From positions 1-51,370 of the forward strand of contig QQVP01000077.1 of assembly GCA_003389215.1 (NCBI GenBank): a stretch of DNA of 51,370 nucleotides. Direction: 5' to 3'. Position 1 is the stretch's first letter. The number at the start of each line of letters is the position of its first letter. The translations under genes were made by a program, and so were the position numbers. The notes beneath the pieces are model-generated. The model did no database searches. It saw nothing but the letters and a program-made list of their open reading frames with translations, and was not told the DNA's origin. Positions 17,420 through 26,595 of the stretch are shown here, piece after piece. This stretch comes from Planctomycetota bacterium (GTDB lineage Bacteria; Planctomycetota; Planctomycetia; Pirellulales; UBA7805).

Positions 17420-19825
17420 TCAACGCTTCCCCTTCTTCTTGGCACCTTTCTTCCTCTTGCCGCCCTGACCGTTGGTCGTGGGCTTGGCCGATTCGGACTT
17501 CGACGCGGTCGGCTTCTCTTTGGCGGGGGGCTCCCGCTGCGGCTTCTCGGCGACCGCGGTCTGGGCATCCTTCGGCGGCGGCTTCGGCAGCATCTTGCGT
17601 TCGCCGATGCCCCAAAAACTCGAAGCGATGAAGTAGACGCACAGTCCGCTCGGCACTTTGAAGAACAACACGCCCATGAAGAACATCATGTACTTCATCA
17701 TCTTTTGCATCATGGCCGACTGTTCGTCCGTCGGCGGGGGCGTAAAGAGCTTCTGCTGCCACAGGAAGAGGGCGACCGTGACCAGCGGCAAGATGTTCAA
17801 GTACGGCCCCAGAAAGCCGGTGTAGTCGGAGAAGAACATCCAGCTGTCCCACCGCAACAGCATGTCGGGGGCCGAGAGGTTGTCGGCCCAGCGAATCGAA
17901 TCGCTGATCAAGGGCGCGCCGCGGAGATTGATATTCGTCTGCAGCGACTTGTAGAGTCCGATGAAGATCGGCATCTGAATAAACAGCGGCAAGCAGCCCG
18001 ACAGGGGGCTGTAGTTGTGCTTGCGGTACATCTCCTGGAGGGCCTTGGATCGCTTCTCCAGATCGTTCTTGTACTTCTCCGAGATCCGCTTCATCTCCGG
18101 AGCCAGTTCTTGCATCTTGATCGCGCCCAGGGCCTGTTTCCGCGAGATGGGAAACATGCCTAGGCGAACGACGATTGTCAGACAGACGATCGCCACGCCG
18201 TAACCAAGATTCAGATGCGCGAACATCTCGAGGACCCACCCCAGCGGAATGGCCACGTACATGAACAGCGTCAGCCCGTAATAGATCAGCGAGCTGAGAT
18301 TGCGCTGTTCGACGCGACCCGGCGGTCCGTACTGCCGCAACAGCTTCGATTGCTTCGGCCCCGCAAAGACGGTGTACGTGTGCTGAAGCGACTTCTGCGG
18401 TTCGAGCTTCTCCGTCTGGCTGATCAGGCGACAGGTGACGTTGGTCAGTCTGGCGGGCGGCGGGTCCTTGGTCGGCAGACTGCCCACCGTGACCGGACGC
18501 GATTCAGCAATCCAGTTTGTCTCGGCATCCTTCTCGGGGATCAGCATGGCGGCGAAGTAGAGGGCGTCGATGCCGAGAAAATCGACCGGCATCTGCCGCT
18601 GGACATACTCTTCCGCATCGGCATCGGCGATCGCCGCCGAGCCGGCCAGCGTGAACGTCCCCTCGCTTAGCTGTCGGGCAAAGTCCCGCAGACCCCCGGC
18701 GGAGAACCACTCACGCTGAATCTTGTTGGCATACCACCAGCCGGAGGTCGGCAGCCCCGTCGGACCATCGAGCCGGTAGGCGACCGTCTGCGGCTGGGAT
18801 CCCCGATTCTCGATCTCCAGTTCGAGCGTCAGGTGATAGGCCCGGGCGAGCGGGTCTTCCCCGACATCGCTCTCGCCCGGTTCGAGACGATAGCGCTTGA
18901 TGGCGACCAGTTGGGTCTGCGGCACCGCGTAGCGGAACTCGACCAAGCCGGCCTCGGCGTCCTCCGTGGTGAGTTCCCAATTGACGGTGCGCAGATCGAC
19001 GCCGTCATTGAGCAGGCGGTCGAAGTCACGATCGCCGACCGAGTCGAGTGTCAACAGAAAGGAAAGTGGATCGTGCGTCGCGCCGGCCGTGGTGTTGAGC
19101 GCCTTGGTGAGATACTCGGGACGCACGATCGAGACGGGCCGCCGAATCAGGTCGACCGTCAATTCTTGCGGCCCCCCGTCGCGTACCACACCGAGCGTGA
19201 CACGCTGTTTCGGTCGCCGTTTGCGGAGACGCGTGTGAAAGTCGTCGACGTCGACAACGTCCTGTTCGTCGAGCGTCAAAATGACGTCGCCAACCTGCAA
19301 GCCGGCGGCAGCGGCCGGCGTGCCGTGGCCCACAGCGTTGACGCGGCAGCCGTCGCCCTCTTCGACGTCCGCCAGGGCCAGGTAGCCGAGATAGCCGCTG
19401 CGGTCGACGACGTCGAGATAACGCCGGTCGGTCAGTTCGATCATTTCGACCGCGGCACCGCGAGTATTGAACGTGACAAGCATCCGCTGGCGCGAGCCGG
19501 GGTCGAGCGAACCGAGCGTCGGCCGCAACAGCGGGAACTTGGCCGCGGTGGCTTCGGCAGCCTCGGCGGGTGCGGCGGGTATGTCTCTCTCTGCAGGCGC
19601 GGTGGTGGACGCGTCGGCGGCCGATGGGTCGTTGACACGTCCGGCGTCGATCTCGCCGGCGTCGGGACCGGCCGGGGCTTCGCCGACGTCGCCATCCGCG
19701 GCCGCATCGGCGACGTCGGCCGGACCGCCCGGTGGCGGCGGCGGCTGCAGTCGCTGCAGAATGGCCATCCATCCCATGAAGATGGTCATCGCGAGAAACA
19801 CGAAAAGGAAAAATCGACGGTCCAA
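17420..19825 (-). CDS. yidC: Membrane protein insertase YidC with internal PDZ domain
   Basis: 801 residues from a TTG at 19825, chosen because AAGGA lies 6 nt upstream and the product starts MDRRFFLFVFLAMTIFMGWM, a proper first membrane segment. A Pro/Ala/Asp-rich linker (28-95) leads to the periplasmic beta domain. Within it, residues about 155-228 form a PDZ domain (GHGTPAAAAGLQVGDVILTL), an element absent from standard YidC. The conserved insertase core lies near 530-760 and includes the hydrophilic-groove Arg (VVRLGMFPISRKQ), a cytoplasmic helical hairpin (KMQELAPEMKRI) and NYSPLSGCLPLFIQMPIFIG. The tail is highly basic (KRKKGAKKKGKR), as in ribosome-binding YidC tails. It inserts proteins with or without SecYEG. 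Confidence 0.95.
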   Translation of the reverse strand: MDRRFFLFVFLAMTIFMGWMAILQRLQPPPPPGGPADVADAAADGDVGEAPAGPDAGEIDAGRVNDPSAADASTTAPAERDIPAAPAEAAEATAAKFPLLRPTLGSLDPGSRQRMLVTFNTRGAAVEMIELTDRRYLDVVDRSGYLGYLALADVEEGDGCRVNAVGHGTPAAAAGLQVGDVILTLDEQDVVDVDDFHTRLRKRRPKQRVTLGVVRDGGPQELTVDLIRRPVSIVRPEYLTKALNTTAGATHDPLSFLLTLDSVGDRDFDRLLNDGVDLRTVNWELTTEDAEAGLVEFRYAVPQTQLVAIKRYRLEPGESDVGEDPLARAYHLTLELEIENRGSQPQTVAYRLDGPTGLPTSGWWYANKIQREWFSAGGLRDFARQLSEGTFTLAGSAAIADADAEEYVQRQMPVDFLGIDALYFAAMLIPEKDAETNWIAESRPVTVGSLPTKDPPPARLTNVTCRLISQTEKLEPQKSLQHTYTVFAGPKQSKLLRQYGPPGRVEQRNLSSLIYYGLTLFMYVAIPLGWVLEMFAHLNLGYGVAIVCLTIVVRLGMFPISRKQALGAIKMQELAPEMKRISEKYKNDLEKRSKALQEMYRKHNYSPLSGCLPLFIQMPIFIGLYKSLQTNINLRGAPLISDSIRWADNLSAPDMLLRWDSWMFFSDYTGFLGPYLNILPLVTVALFLWQQKLFTPPPTDEQSAMMQKMMKYMMFFMGVLFFKVPSGLCVYFIASSFWGIGERKMLPKPPPKDAQTAVAEKPQREPPAKEKPTASKSESAKPTTNGQGGKRKKGAKKKGKR

Positions 19826-19914
19826 AACCACTTCCTTCGAATTAACGTCTGGCGACCAAGCGTCGGCGACCCGCCTGGTGGAGCCCCTGTCGGCCGATCG
19901 AAGTACACGCCGTC

Positions 19915-20670
19915 CTAGCGACCTTCGCGGAGCCGATCGCCGAGAAAATTGTCGAGTTCCGGTGTGTCGTAAATCTTCTTCACCGTCTTCTCGACGTCGT
20001 ACTCGACGCGCCGAAATCGCAGTGTCTCGCCTTCGACGATCACGTAGCACGAACGCGGATCGCCGTCGCGCGGCTGACCCACGCTGCCCACGTTCGTCAT
20101 CGTCTTTTCGCGGCCCAGCTCGAACGCTCCGTCGATCTCTTCAGGGCCGATGAAGCGCAGACCCTCGGTAAAGACACCCGGGACATGGGTGTGCCCCTGG
20201 AAACAGTGTTGTTCGATGAGCGCGAAGATCTTCTCCATCTTGCGCTGATTGTAAATGTCCTCGGGAAAGACGTATTCGTTGAGCGGGTTTCGGGCCGATC
20301 CATGGACGTAGAGAAAGCCGTTCTCACTATGATTGCGCGGCAACTCGCCGAGAAAGTCCCAACGTCGCGCGTTCTCGCGCGGATTGCCGCCGGCGCTTTC
20401 CAGCTGATCGCGGGTCCAGAAGATGGCCCGTTCGGCCCCCGAGTTGAATCCCTCGGGATCGAACAGCGCCCCCTGATCGTGGTTCCCCAACAGGCAGATC
20501 TTGCACTGCATGACCAGGTCGATGCACTCGCGCGGGTTGGGCCCGTAGCCGATGATGTCCCCCAGGCAGTAAATCTCGCTGATCTGTTGCGCCGCGATAT
20601 CGGCCAACACCGCCTCGAGCCCTTCGAGGTTGCTGTGGATATCGCTGATGAGGGCTCGTTTGTCTGCCAT
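19915..20670 (-). CDS. Calcineurin-like metallophosphoesterase
   Basis: 251 residues, with the complete metal-binding set: Asp10 and His12 (SDIHSN), Asp38 ([10 protein letters not shown]), Asn63-His64 (LLGNHD), a His in VHGSA, and GHTH near residues 158-161. This is the YfcE/MPP superfamily, which hydrolyses phosphodiesters or phosphomonoesters using two metals. The substrate is undetermined. It heads the minus-strand group yidC-mnmE-rbsK, 89 nt before the yidC start, and has its own promoter candidate at 20769-20797. Confidence 0.88.
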   Translation of the reverse strand: MADKRALISDIHSNLEGLEAVLADIAAQQISEIYCLGDIIGYGPNPRECIDLVMQCKICLLGNHDQGALFDPEGFNSGAERAIFWTRDQLESAGGNPRENARRWDFLGELPRNHSENGFLYVHGSARNPLNEYVFPEDIYNQRKMEKIFALIEQHCFQGHTHVPGVFTEGLRFIGPEEIDGAFELGREKTMTNVGSVGQPRDGDPRSCYVIVEGETLRFRRVEYDVEKTVKKIYDTPELDNFLGDRLREGR

Positions 20671-20768
20671 CGAGATCGTGCGGCTATGGGCACGCGGCCG
20701 TGGCGTTGTGCGGGGAGGAGGGTCGACGGGCGGGGCTGGCCGGCGAGTGTAAGTCTCGACAATCCCGT

Positions 20769-20797
20769 AATTTAAGGCGGTCTTTCGGGAAGGTCAA
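20769..20797 (-). promoter_or_regulatory. Candidate promoter of the metallophosphoesterase-yidC-mnmE operon
   Basis: On the minus strand TTGACC is followed after 17 nt by TAAATT, about 99 nt before the start at 20670. Near-consensus hexamers at ideal spacing make this one of the best promoter candidates in the window. Confidence 0.6.
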
Positions 20798-20900
20798 GGC
20801 AATGCCCCGCCGCGGTCGCGGGACTTGCCGCCGAGGGTCAAAACCGCCAAGCTGACGCCCGCCGCTTGAAGTTGCCTCCGCCGCGAAATCCTGCAAATCG

Positions 20901-21644
20901 ATGCGAATACTGGCCCTCGAAACTACCGAACGTGTTGGCTCCCTGGCAGTTCTGCACGAGGGCGAACCGGTGGCCGAAGCTCGCTTGCCCGCCGAGCAAC
21001 GCTCGGCTGCCAGCTTTGCCGTCGGCATCGAGCAACTGTTGCGCGAGGTCGGCTGGAAGATCCGCGACCTGCAGTGTGTTGCCACCTGCGTCGGTCCAGG
21101 GTCCTTTACCGGCTTGCGGATCGGTGTGACCGCGGCGAAGACGCTGGCCTATGCCACGGGCGCGAAGGTAATCGGCGTCAACACGCTGGAGGTCATCGCG
21201 CTGGGCGTCGGGCAGAAGACGCCACGTCTGTGGACGATCCTCGACGCCTTTCGGGGCCAGGTCTTTGCGGCCCAGTTCAGCAACGAGGCTGGCCCCGCCG
21301 AACCGCCACGCACGCTCGTGCCGACGCAGATCTACGAAGTGGCAGATTGGCTGAACCGCCTCGGCCCCGGCGATGTGGTTTGCGGACCGATGCTGGAAAA
21401 GCTGCACGCACGGCTGCCGGCGGAAGTGAGTGCCAGCGAGCGCGACGACTGGACGCCTCGGGCGGCCTGGGTCGGACAGCGTGCCTGGCAGCGTCTCGCC
21501 GCGGGGGAGTCAGACGACCTTTGGCAGCTGGTGCCGAACTACTATCGGGCGAGCGCCGCCGAAGAAAAGGCCACCGAAGAGAAGGCCGCCGCGGAAAAGG
21601 CACATCAGCAGGCCGCCACCAAGTCGTCGGCATCCGACACGTAA
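20901..21644 (+). CDS. tsaB: tRNA threonylcarbamoyladenosine biosynthesis protein TsaB
   Basis: 247 residues. The N-terminus MRILALETTERVGSLAVL and the signature GPGSFTGLRIG (65-75) identify TsaB, the ASKHA-fold partner of TsaD and TsaE in making t6A37 on tRNA. Residues 210-247 form a low-complexity Ala/Glu/Lys tail (EEKATEEKAAAEKAHQQAA), longer than in typical TsaB. It is divergent from the metallophosphoesterase operon and convergent with the macro-domain gene, 18 nt away. Confidence 0.93.
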   Translation: MRILALETTERVGSLAVLHEGEPVAEARLPAEQRSAASFAVGIEQLLREVGWKIRDLQCVATCVGPGSFTGLRIGVTAAKTLAYATGAKVIGVNTLEVIALGVGQKTPRLWTILDAFRGQVFAAQFSNEAGPAEPPRTLVPTQIYEVADWLNRLGPGDVVCGPMLEKLHARLPAEVSASERDDWTPRAAWVGQRAWQRLAAGESDDLWQLVPNYYRASAAEEKATEEKAAAEKAHQQAATKSSASDT

Positions 21645-21650
21645 GCGATA

Positions 21651-21669
21651 ACAACGCAGCCATCAATAG
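21651..21669. repeat. 19-nt repeat, first copy
   Basis: ACAACGCAGCCATCAATAG occurs here and again, exactly and in the same orientation, at 29889-29907. This copy spans the gap after tsaB and includes the stop codon of the macro-domain gene on the other strand. Confidence 0.7.
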
Positions 21670-22217
21670 TCCTGCCGCGCCGCGATGAGTTCTTCCAGCG
21701 CGGCGGCAAACGCCCCATAGGCTCCCCCGCCGAAGAGCACAAACCTCACCAGACTCGGCAGCGAGTGCTCGGAGACAAAGTCGATCGAAGTGCCCAGGGC
21801 AACTCGGGCCGCCAGGTCGACGGGATAACCGTAAGCGCCCGTACTCAGAGCGGGCAGGGCGATGCTCGCACAGGCCTGCTCGTGGGCCAATTCCAAGGCG
21901 CGGCGATAGGCCGCGGCCAGCTGCTCCGCCTCGCCGCTCTGGCCTCCGTTCCAAACGGGGCCGACGGCATGAATGACGTACTCGGCCGCCAGCTCGCCGG
22001 CACTCGAGATTACCGCGCTGCCGGTGGGGCAACCTTCGGGATAGCGTCGGCGGGTCTCCTCCATCAGCGTGGGTCCGGCGGCGCGGTGAATCGCCCCGTC
22101 GACCCCGCCACCTCCGGCCAGCCGGCTATTCGCCGCATTGACCACGCAGGCGACCTCCTGCGCGGTGATGTCGCCGTCGACCAGTTCCAACCACGTACTG
22201 GCAATTTCGACTCGCAT
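21663..22217 (-). CDS. Macro-domain protein (ADP-ribose-binding/deacetylase)
   Basis: 184 residues, a single macro domain. Motifs: VDGDITAQEVACVVNAANS, then the substrate loop LAGGGGVDGAIHRAAG, CPTGSAVIS, and ALSTGAYGYPVDLAARVAL. This set matches the MacroD/YmdB type, which removes O-acetyl or ADP-ribosyl groups from ADP-ribose derivatives. Its physiological target here is unknown. Start ATG at 22217. The gene stops only 18 nt from tsaB in the convergent direction. Confidence 0.92.
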   Translation of the reverse strand: MRVEIASTWLELVDGDITAQEVACVVNAANSRLAGGGGVDGAIHRAAGPTLMEETRRRYPEGCPTGSAVISSAGELAAEYVIHAVGPVWNGGQSGEAEQLAAAYRRALELAHEQACASIALPALSTGAYGYPVDLAARVALGTSIDFVSEHSLPSLVRFVLFGGGAYGAFAAALEELIAARQDY

Positions 22218-22333
22218 GCCGCCGATTGTAGACGATCGCTCCGGACGGCGGCAGAACGGCCCCGCACTCGGCGCCGGGTAGCGGAAGAGGCTCGGCAGAC
22301 CGGAGAGGCGATTCCGGTGTGCTAAATTCGGCG

Positions 22334-22342
22334 TGCTAGAAT
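22334..22342 (+). promoter_or_regulatory. Extended -10 element next to a start codon
   Basis: TGCTAGAAT (TGn plus TAGAAT) ends 6 nt before the ATG at 22349, which would place transcription start at or beside the ATG. No -35 is evident, as allowed for extended -10 promoters. Confidence 0.4.
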
Positions 22343-22348
22343 AGAGGT

Positions 22349-23338
22349 ATGCAAGCGAGAATCCAAAGCGTGAAGATCACGAATCGTCACGGGCCGCGCT
22401 CGATCCGGCGCAGCGCGCCGCTCGTTGTCACAAGCATCGTCCTGACAGCGCTGGCGATCTGGTTGAGTTCGCCCGCGACTGCCGCCACGATCTACGTGAA
22501 CAACGTGCTGGGCAACGACCGCTTCAACGGCGAATCGGCCCGGCCGGCCGGTGTGAACCTCGGTCCGGTGGCGACGATCTCCCGCGCCGTGCGACTGGCC
22601 GGCAGTGGCGGTCGTGTCGTGGTGGCCAAGACCGAGCGACCCTACTACGAAAACGTCGTGCTGTTCGGTTATGAAAACTCAGGCACCCGCGCGGCTCCGT
22701 TTCGCATCGAGGGCCAGGGAGCGATTCTGGACGGCACGATCCCCGTGCCCGACGATGCCTGGGAAAGCTTGGGCGAAGGCGTGTTTCGCTTTCGTCCCCA
22801 GCTGCCCGGACCGCAGCAACTCTACTACGAAGGCAAGCCGCTGCGACAAGTCAAGCCATCGTCCGAGCAGATCGCTCGTCCTCCGCTGGCCCCGCTCGAG
22901 TGGTGTTACTACGACGCGCACATCTACTTTCGCGTCGAACCGACCAGCGTGCCGGAGAACTACCAACTTCGTTACGCAGGTCGACAGGCGGGCATCCTGC
23001 TCTATCGCGTCGAACACGTCGAGATCAGCGGCCTGGTGATCCAAGGGTTCGCACTCGACGCCGTGCAGTCCAAGGACCTGGTCGGCCGCGTGGAACTGGT
23101 GGGACTGAATCTGCGCGGCAACGGGCGCAGCGGATTGTCCGTCGAAGGGGCCTCGCGGGTGCGGCTCTCGGAAAGCCTGGTCGGCAACAACGGCCGGGCA
23201 CAGGTTCGCACCGCAGGATACTCGCGAACCGACCTGGTCAATTGCGACGTACTGGACAACACGGCTCCGAAATACGCCCTTGCGGGCGGCGAGCTGACTA
23301 TCGATGGCGTCGTCCATCGCGGCGAAAGCCCGGAATAG
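22349..23338 (+). CDS. Secreted right-handed beta-helix-like protein
   Basis: 329 residues with a basic N-terminus and a hydrophobic segment at about 27-45 ending ATAA, a signal peptide or anchor. After it, TIYVNNVLGNDRFNGESARP and the following PVATISRAVRLAGSGGRVVV resemble the start of pectate-lyase-like/parallel beta-helix proteins. Rungs such as VEISGLVIQGFALDAVQSKD and GVRLSE-type turns continue to the end. The length is short for a full carbohydrate-active enzyme and no catalytic residues were identified, so it may be a binding or structural protein. Start could alternatively be the GTG at 22370. Confidence 0.65.
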   Translation: MQARIQSVKITNRHGPRSIRRSAPLVVTSIVLTALAIWLSSPATAATIYVNNVLGNDRFNGESARPAGVNLGPVATISRAVRLAGSGGRVVVAKTERPYYENVVLFGYENSGTRAAPFRIEGQGAILDGTIPVPDDAWESLGEGVFRFRPQLPGPQQLYYEGKPLRQVKPSSEQIARPPLAPLEWCYYDAHIYFRVEPTSVPENYQLRYAGRQAGILLYRVEHVEISGLVIQGFALDAVQSKDLVGRVELVGLNLRGNGRSGLSVEGASRVRLSESLVGNNGRAQVRTAGYSRTDLVNCDVLDNTAPKYALAGGELTIDGVVHRGESPE

Positions 23339-23388
23339 CTGGCATAGAACGGCAAGAGGCCGCCGACGCGGCGGCAGGCGTGCCGCGT

Positions 23389-24471
23389 TTAGGGCGTGAC
23401 GACGTCGCTCTTGGTGGCCGCCGCGGGGATATCGTCCGCGGGATCGGGCAGGCCCTCTTCTTCCAGCTCGGCCGCATGATAGGCCTCGTCCACCTCGCGA
23501 CGACGTCGCAAGTAGTACCCCACGCCGACCATCGCGAGGGCGACCGACAACACACGAAACGCGAGCGTCACGAGCAATCCCGTCACAGGCGTTTCCAGTC
23601 CGACGCCAATCCGCCGATAGAGAAAGTCCATCGTCGCCTCGAACGCCCCCAGCGCCGCCGCCGGTAGTGGGATGGCACTCGAGAGCAACCCGATCGGCAC
23701 GACGGCAAACTGAGCCAACAGTGGCGGGGCCTCGCCCGGCAGCGCTCGCGAGCAGAAGTAGAACACCAGTACGTTCAGGCCGTGCAGTCCGACGGTAAGC
23801 AGAACACACGCCAGCAGCACGTGACGCTCCTGGCGATAGACGATCGCCGCATCGACCAACCGGCGGATGGTCGTGCCGATCCGTGGCAGCGAGCAAAGCT
23901 TGTCGATCAGCCAACCGTGCAGAAAGTAAGGCAACAGCAGCGCCGCAAAGATAGCGGTCACCACCGCGGTGGCAATGTAAGAGAAGTTGCGTACCCGCAC
24001 GAGGTCCTCCGCCCGCGCGCCGAATTGGGTCATGTCGAGACAGGCCATTACCCCGCTGGCCAGAATCAACATGCCATAGAGGCCGAGGAAGCGATCGAAG
24101 AAGATGGTGGCCACCGCTTCGGTTTTTCGTGTCGGATGCTCACGAGCGAGAAAGACGGCCTTGAAGAGGTCCCCCCCCACCGAACCCAACGACACGAGAT
24201 TGAACATGTAGCCGATGTAGCCCAGCCGCATTGCGTCGGCCAGCCGAAACGGCAGTCCGAGCGCCCGTACAAGCCAGAACCAGCGGACGAAGGTGAGCGT
24301 GACGCTGGTGGCCAATAAGACAAAGGCGAGGGCCAACAGCGACCAGTCCTTGGGCTCGTTGCGGAAGCGGGAAAACGTCTGCGGGTCTTCCTCCATCACC
24401 CGGTAAACGACAAAAGCGATGATCGCCAGGGAGATGGCCCACTTGACGACCTGAATAGCATGCTTCTTCAC
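23389..24471 (-). CDS. Flippase-like integral membrane protein (LPG synthase TM family)
   Basis: 360 residues with about eight hydrophobic segments. LTFVRWFWLVRALGLPF, GYIGYMFNLVSLGSVGGDLFKA and FFDRFLGLYGM are characteristic of the lysylphosphatidylglycerol synthase transmembrane/UPF0104 family. In related proteins this region flips lipids or sits with glycosyltransferases. There is no C-terminal synthase domain, so it is not a full MprF. The cytoplasmic tail is acidic (residues 330-360). It has no obvious operon partner. Confidence 0.85.
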   Translation of the reverse strand: MKKHAIQVVKWAISLAIIAFVVYRVMEEDPQTFSRFRNEPKDWSLLALAFVLLATSVTLTFVRWFWLVRALGLPFRLADAMRLGYIGYMFNLVSLGSVGGDLFKAVFLAREHPTRKTEAVATIFFDRFLGLYGMLILASGVMACLDMTQFGARAEDLVRVRNFSYIATAVVTAIFAALLLPYFLHGWLIDKLCSLPRIGTTIRRLVDAAIVYRQERHVLLACVLLTVGLHGLNVLVFYFCSRALPGEAPPLLAQFAVVPIGLLSSAIPLPAAALGAFEATMDFLYRRIGVGLETPVTGLLVTLAFRVLSVALAMVGVGYYLRRRREVDEAYHAAELEEEGLPDPADDIPAAATKSDVVTP

Positions 24472-24490
24472 GCGATCGATTCCGGTGCCG

Positions 24491-24519
24491 TTGACACGTC
24501 TTGACGACGGTGATAGGTT
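24491..24519 (+). promoter_or_regulatory. Candidate promoter of tRNA-Ala
   Basis: TTGACA, 17 nt, then TAGGTT, about 98 nt before the tRNA. The -35 is perfect, the -10 weak. Confidence 0.35.
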
Positions 24520-24617
24520 TTTCTGCTGCGCACGACAAGGGCGAATCGCCCCCGCACGGGTGGTCTCTGCCGCACCGGCCGATCGTCGCCGCTTGTCCGA
24601 TCTCCGGCAATTTTCCC

Positions 24618-24690
24618 GGGGGATTAGCTCAGTTGGGAGAGCGTCTGGCTGGCAGCCAGAAGGTCAGGGGTTCGAGTCCCCTATCCTCCA
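24618..24690 (+). tRNA. tRNA-Ala(GGC)
   Basis: 73 nt fold into a complete cloverleaf: acceptor GGGGGAT/ATCCTCC (one G-T pair), D stem GCTC/GAGC, anticodon stem TCTGG/CCAGA around loop CTGGCAG with anticodon GGC, T stem AGGGG/CCCCT with TTCGAGT, discriminator A. CCA is not encoded. Confidence 0.97.
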
Positions 24691-25083
24691 CTCTTTTCTT
24701 TTCTCTTGGTCGGGTCCTCGCCCCCGTCGTCTCGCCGACCCATCCGTCTGGCCGGCCCATCCGTCTTCATGGGCCCCTCCTCGCACTGAAACCTTCGCGA
24801 GCGACCGCGCGGCGATCGACTAGCTCGGCACCGGCGCCCTCCGCGCGAGCGCATCCCCTGGTTCCGTGGGACTCGATCTGTCCGATAGCAATGTGCGGAA
24901 CTGGCACAACCGGCGCACCGCGACGCCAAAACTCCTCGACCGCCATCCCGGCCCGTCAGCTCTAGTTTTGCTCACGAAGCAATTCGGCGAAGTCGATTCC
25001 AGATGATGACTGCGCCTGTCGCGCAAACTTTACCGGTTGGGCGAAGCTTGAGGGACGCCGGCGCCGGAGGTGGGAGAATTTCC
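24691..25083. other. Intergenic region after tRNA-Ala
   Basis: About 390 nt. It begins with a pyrimidine tract (CTCTTTTCTTTTCTCTT), perhaps an inefficient terminator of the tRNA, and contains a repeated CCCATCCGTCT. No gene is supported. Confidence 0.5.
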
Positions 25084-26595
25084 GTGCAGCTTGGTGTCCG
25101 CACGATTGCCGTTTTTCTCGGGCTATTTGCCGCTGCGCGCACGACGGTCGCGCAAGTGCCGGTGTTGCCAGCACCGGTCACGGCGGCGCTACCCACGCGC
25201 GATCGCGTGCGACCCGAGCAGCCTGTGCAGCCGGCAACGCATGCAGCGCTGGCAAACCACAACGCCTATCTGCTCGATCAGTTGCAGCACCAGCTTGAAA
25301 GCCAGGCGGCCGAAATCAACCGCCTTTCCAGTCGTCTGGAATTCGAGAGCAAGTCGACGAGCGGCTACGGCTTCAACGACGACGCCGACTACTTCAGCAA
25401 CGAATGGGATTACGGGCTCTGGTTCGCCACCCCGGACGACGAGTTCCGCTTCAATGTCGGGGGCCGGCTCGAGCAAGATTACCTGTGGGCCGAGGTCGAC
25501 CCCGAGCTGGAAGCCCGCGTCGGTCGCATCGAAGACATCGTCTTTTTCCGCCGGGCCCGCATGCACATCGCGGGCACCCTCTATCGATCACTCGACTACT
25601 ACTTGGAAATCGAAACGGCCGACGTCGAGGAGATTGTCTATCAGGACGTATGGGTACAGCTTCGCGACGTGCCGCTGCTGGGGCACATTCGGGCGGGCCA
25701 CCTGAAGCCGCCCCTGGGCATGGAGAGCTTGACGAGCGCCAAGTTTCTCATCTTCCTGGAGCGCGACGCCGTTCACGATGCCTTCTTGCAGGAATACGAT
25801 CCCGGTGTCGTCGTCTGGAACCATCGCGAAGACGGCTCGATGCAATGGGCCGTCGGCATGGTGCGGTTCGACCCCGAAGAGGCAGGCATCGCCGCGGGCA
25901 ACGGCAAGTACAGCGGCGTGGCCCGCCTGAGCATGGTGCCCTGGTCCACCGAGTGCGACGAGTCACTGCTGCATATCGGCGGAGCGGCCCGTTACAACAA
26001 CGGCGGTACGCTGGATCCCACCACCGGCCTCGATGTGGTGCGTTTTCGTGCGCGTCCCGAGATCCGCAATACCCCGCGCTTCGTCGATACCGGACCGCTG
26101 GAAGCGACCGGCGTCACCTTTGTCGGCGGCGAACTGGGGCTCAAGGTCCGCTCCCTCTTGTTTCAGGGTGAGTACATTCACACGCACGTTCACAACGCCT
26201 CGATCGCGGGCGGCGGGCCGGACCTTGGTTCCGCCATCTTCGACGGCTACTACTTTCTCGTCGCCTACCTGCTCACCGGTGAACAGCGAGCATACAGCCG
26301 TCCGAACGGAACCTTTGCCCGGCTCGTCCCCGCCGACAACGTCCACCCCGGCGAAGATCGCTTCCTGCTCTTTCAAGGTGCCTGGGAACTGGCCAGCCGT
26401 TATAGCAACGTCGACCTGAACGACACGGGCGTCGACGGCGGACGTTTGCAGACCGTCACCACGGGGCTGACCTGGTACCTGAATCCCAATGTGAAGATCA
26501 TGCTCAATCACATCTGGGCCCGCAGCGTCGTGCCGGGCAGCGCCGACAACGGCGAGTCGAATCTGTTCGGGCTGCGTTTTCACGCGGCGTTCTGA
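25084..26595 (+). CDS. OprP/OprO-type outer-membrane porin
   Basis: 503 residues from a GTG at 25084, preferred because GGGAG lies 7 nt upstream and a signal peptide (TIAVFLGLFAAARTTVAQ) then sits at the N-terminus. ATGs at 25003/25006 add 27 unconvincing residues. A short coiled coil (LLDQLQHQLESQAAEINRLS) follows, then an alternating-residue barrel typical of the phosphate-selective porin family: GRLEQDYLWAE, RRARMHIAGTLYRSLDYYLEIE, RAGHLKPPLGMESLTSAKFL, YHIWA-like terminal strands and a C-terminal Phe (FGLRFHAAF). It would form a diffusion channel; actual selectivity is unknown. Confidence 0.85.
   Translation: MQLGVRTIAVFLGLFAAARTTVAQVPVLPAPVTAALPTRDRVRPEQPVQPATHAALANHNAYLLDQLQHQLESQAAEINRLSSRLEFESKSTSGYGFNDDADYFSNEWDYGLWFATPDDEFRFNVGGRLEQDYLWAEVDPELEARVGRIEDIVFFRRARMHIAGTLYRSLDYYLEIETADVEEIVYQDVWVQLRDVPLLGHIRAGHLKPPLGMESLTSAKFLIFLERDAVHDAFLQEYDPGVVVWNHREDGSMQWAVGMVRFDPEEAGIAAGNGKYSGVARLSMVPWSTECDESLLHIGGAARYNNGGTLDPTTGLDVVRFRARPEIRNTPRFVDTGPLEATGVTFVGGELGLKVRSLLFQGEYIHTHVHNASIAGGGPDLGSAIFDGYYFLVAYLLTGEQRAYSRPNGTFARLVPADNVHPGEDRFLLFQGAWELASRYSNVDLNDTGVDGGRLQTVTTGLTWYLNPNVKIMLNHIWARSVVPGSADNGESNLFGLRFHAAF

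Noticed and set aside
23389..24471. Full lysylphosphatidylglycerol synthase (MprF)
   Set aside because: Only the transmembrane region is present; there is no C-terminal synthase domain.
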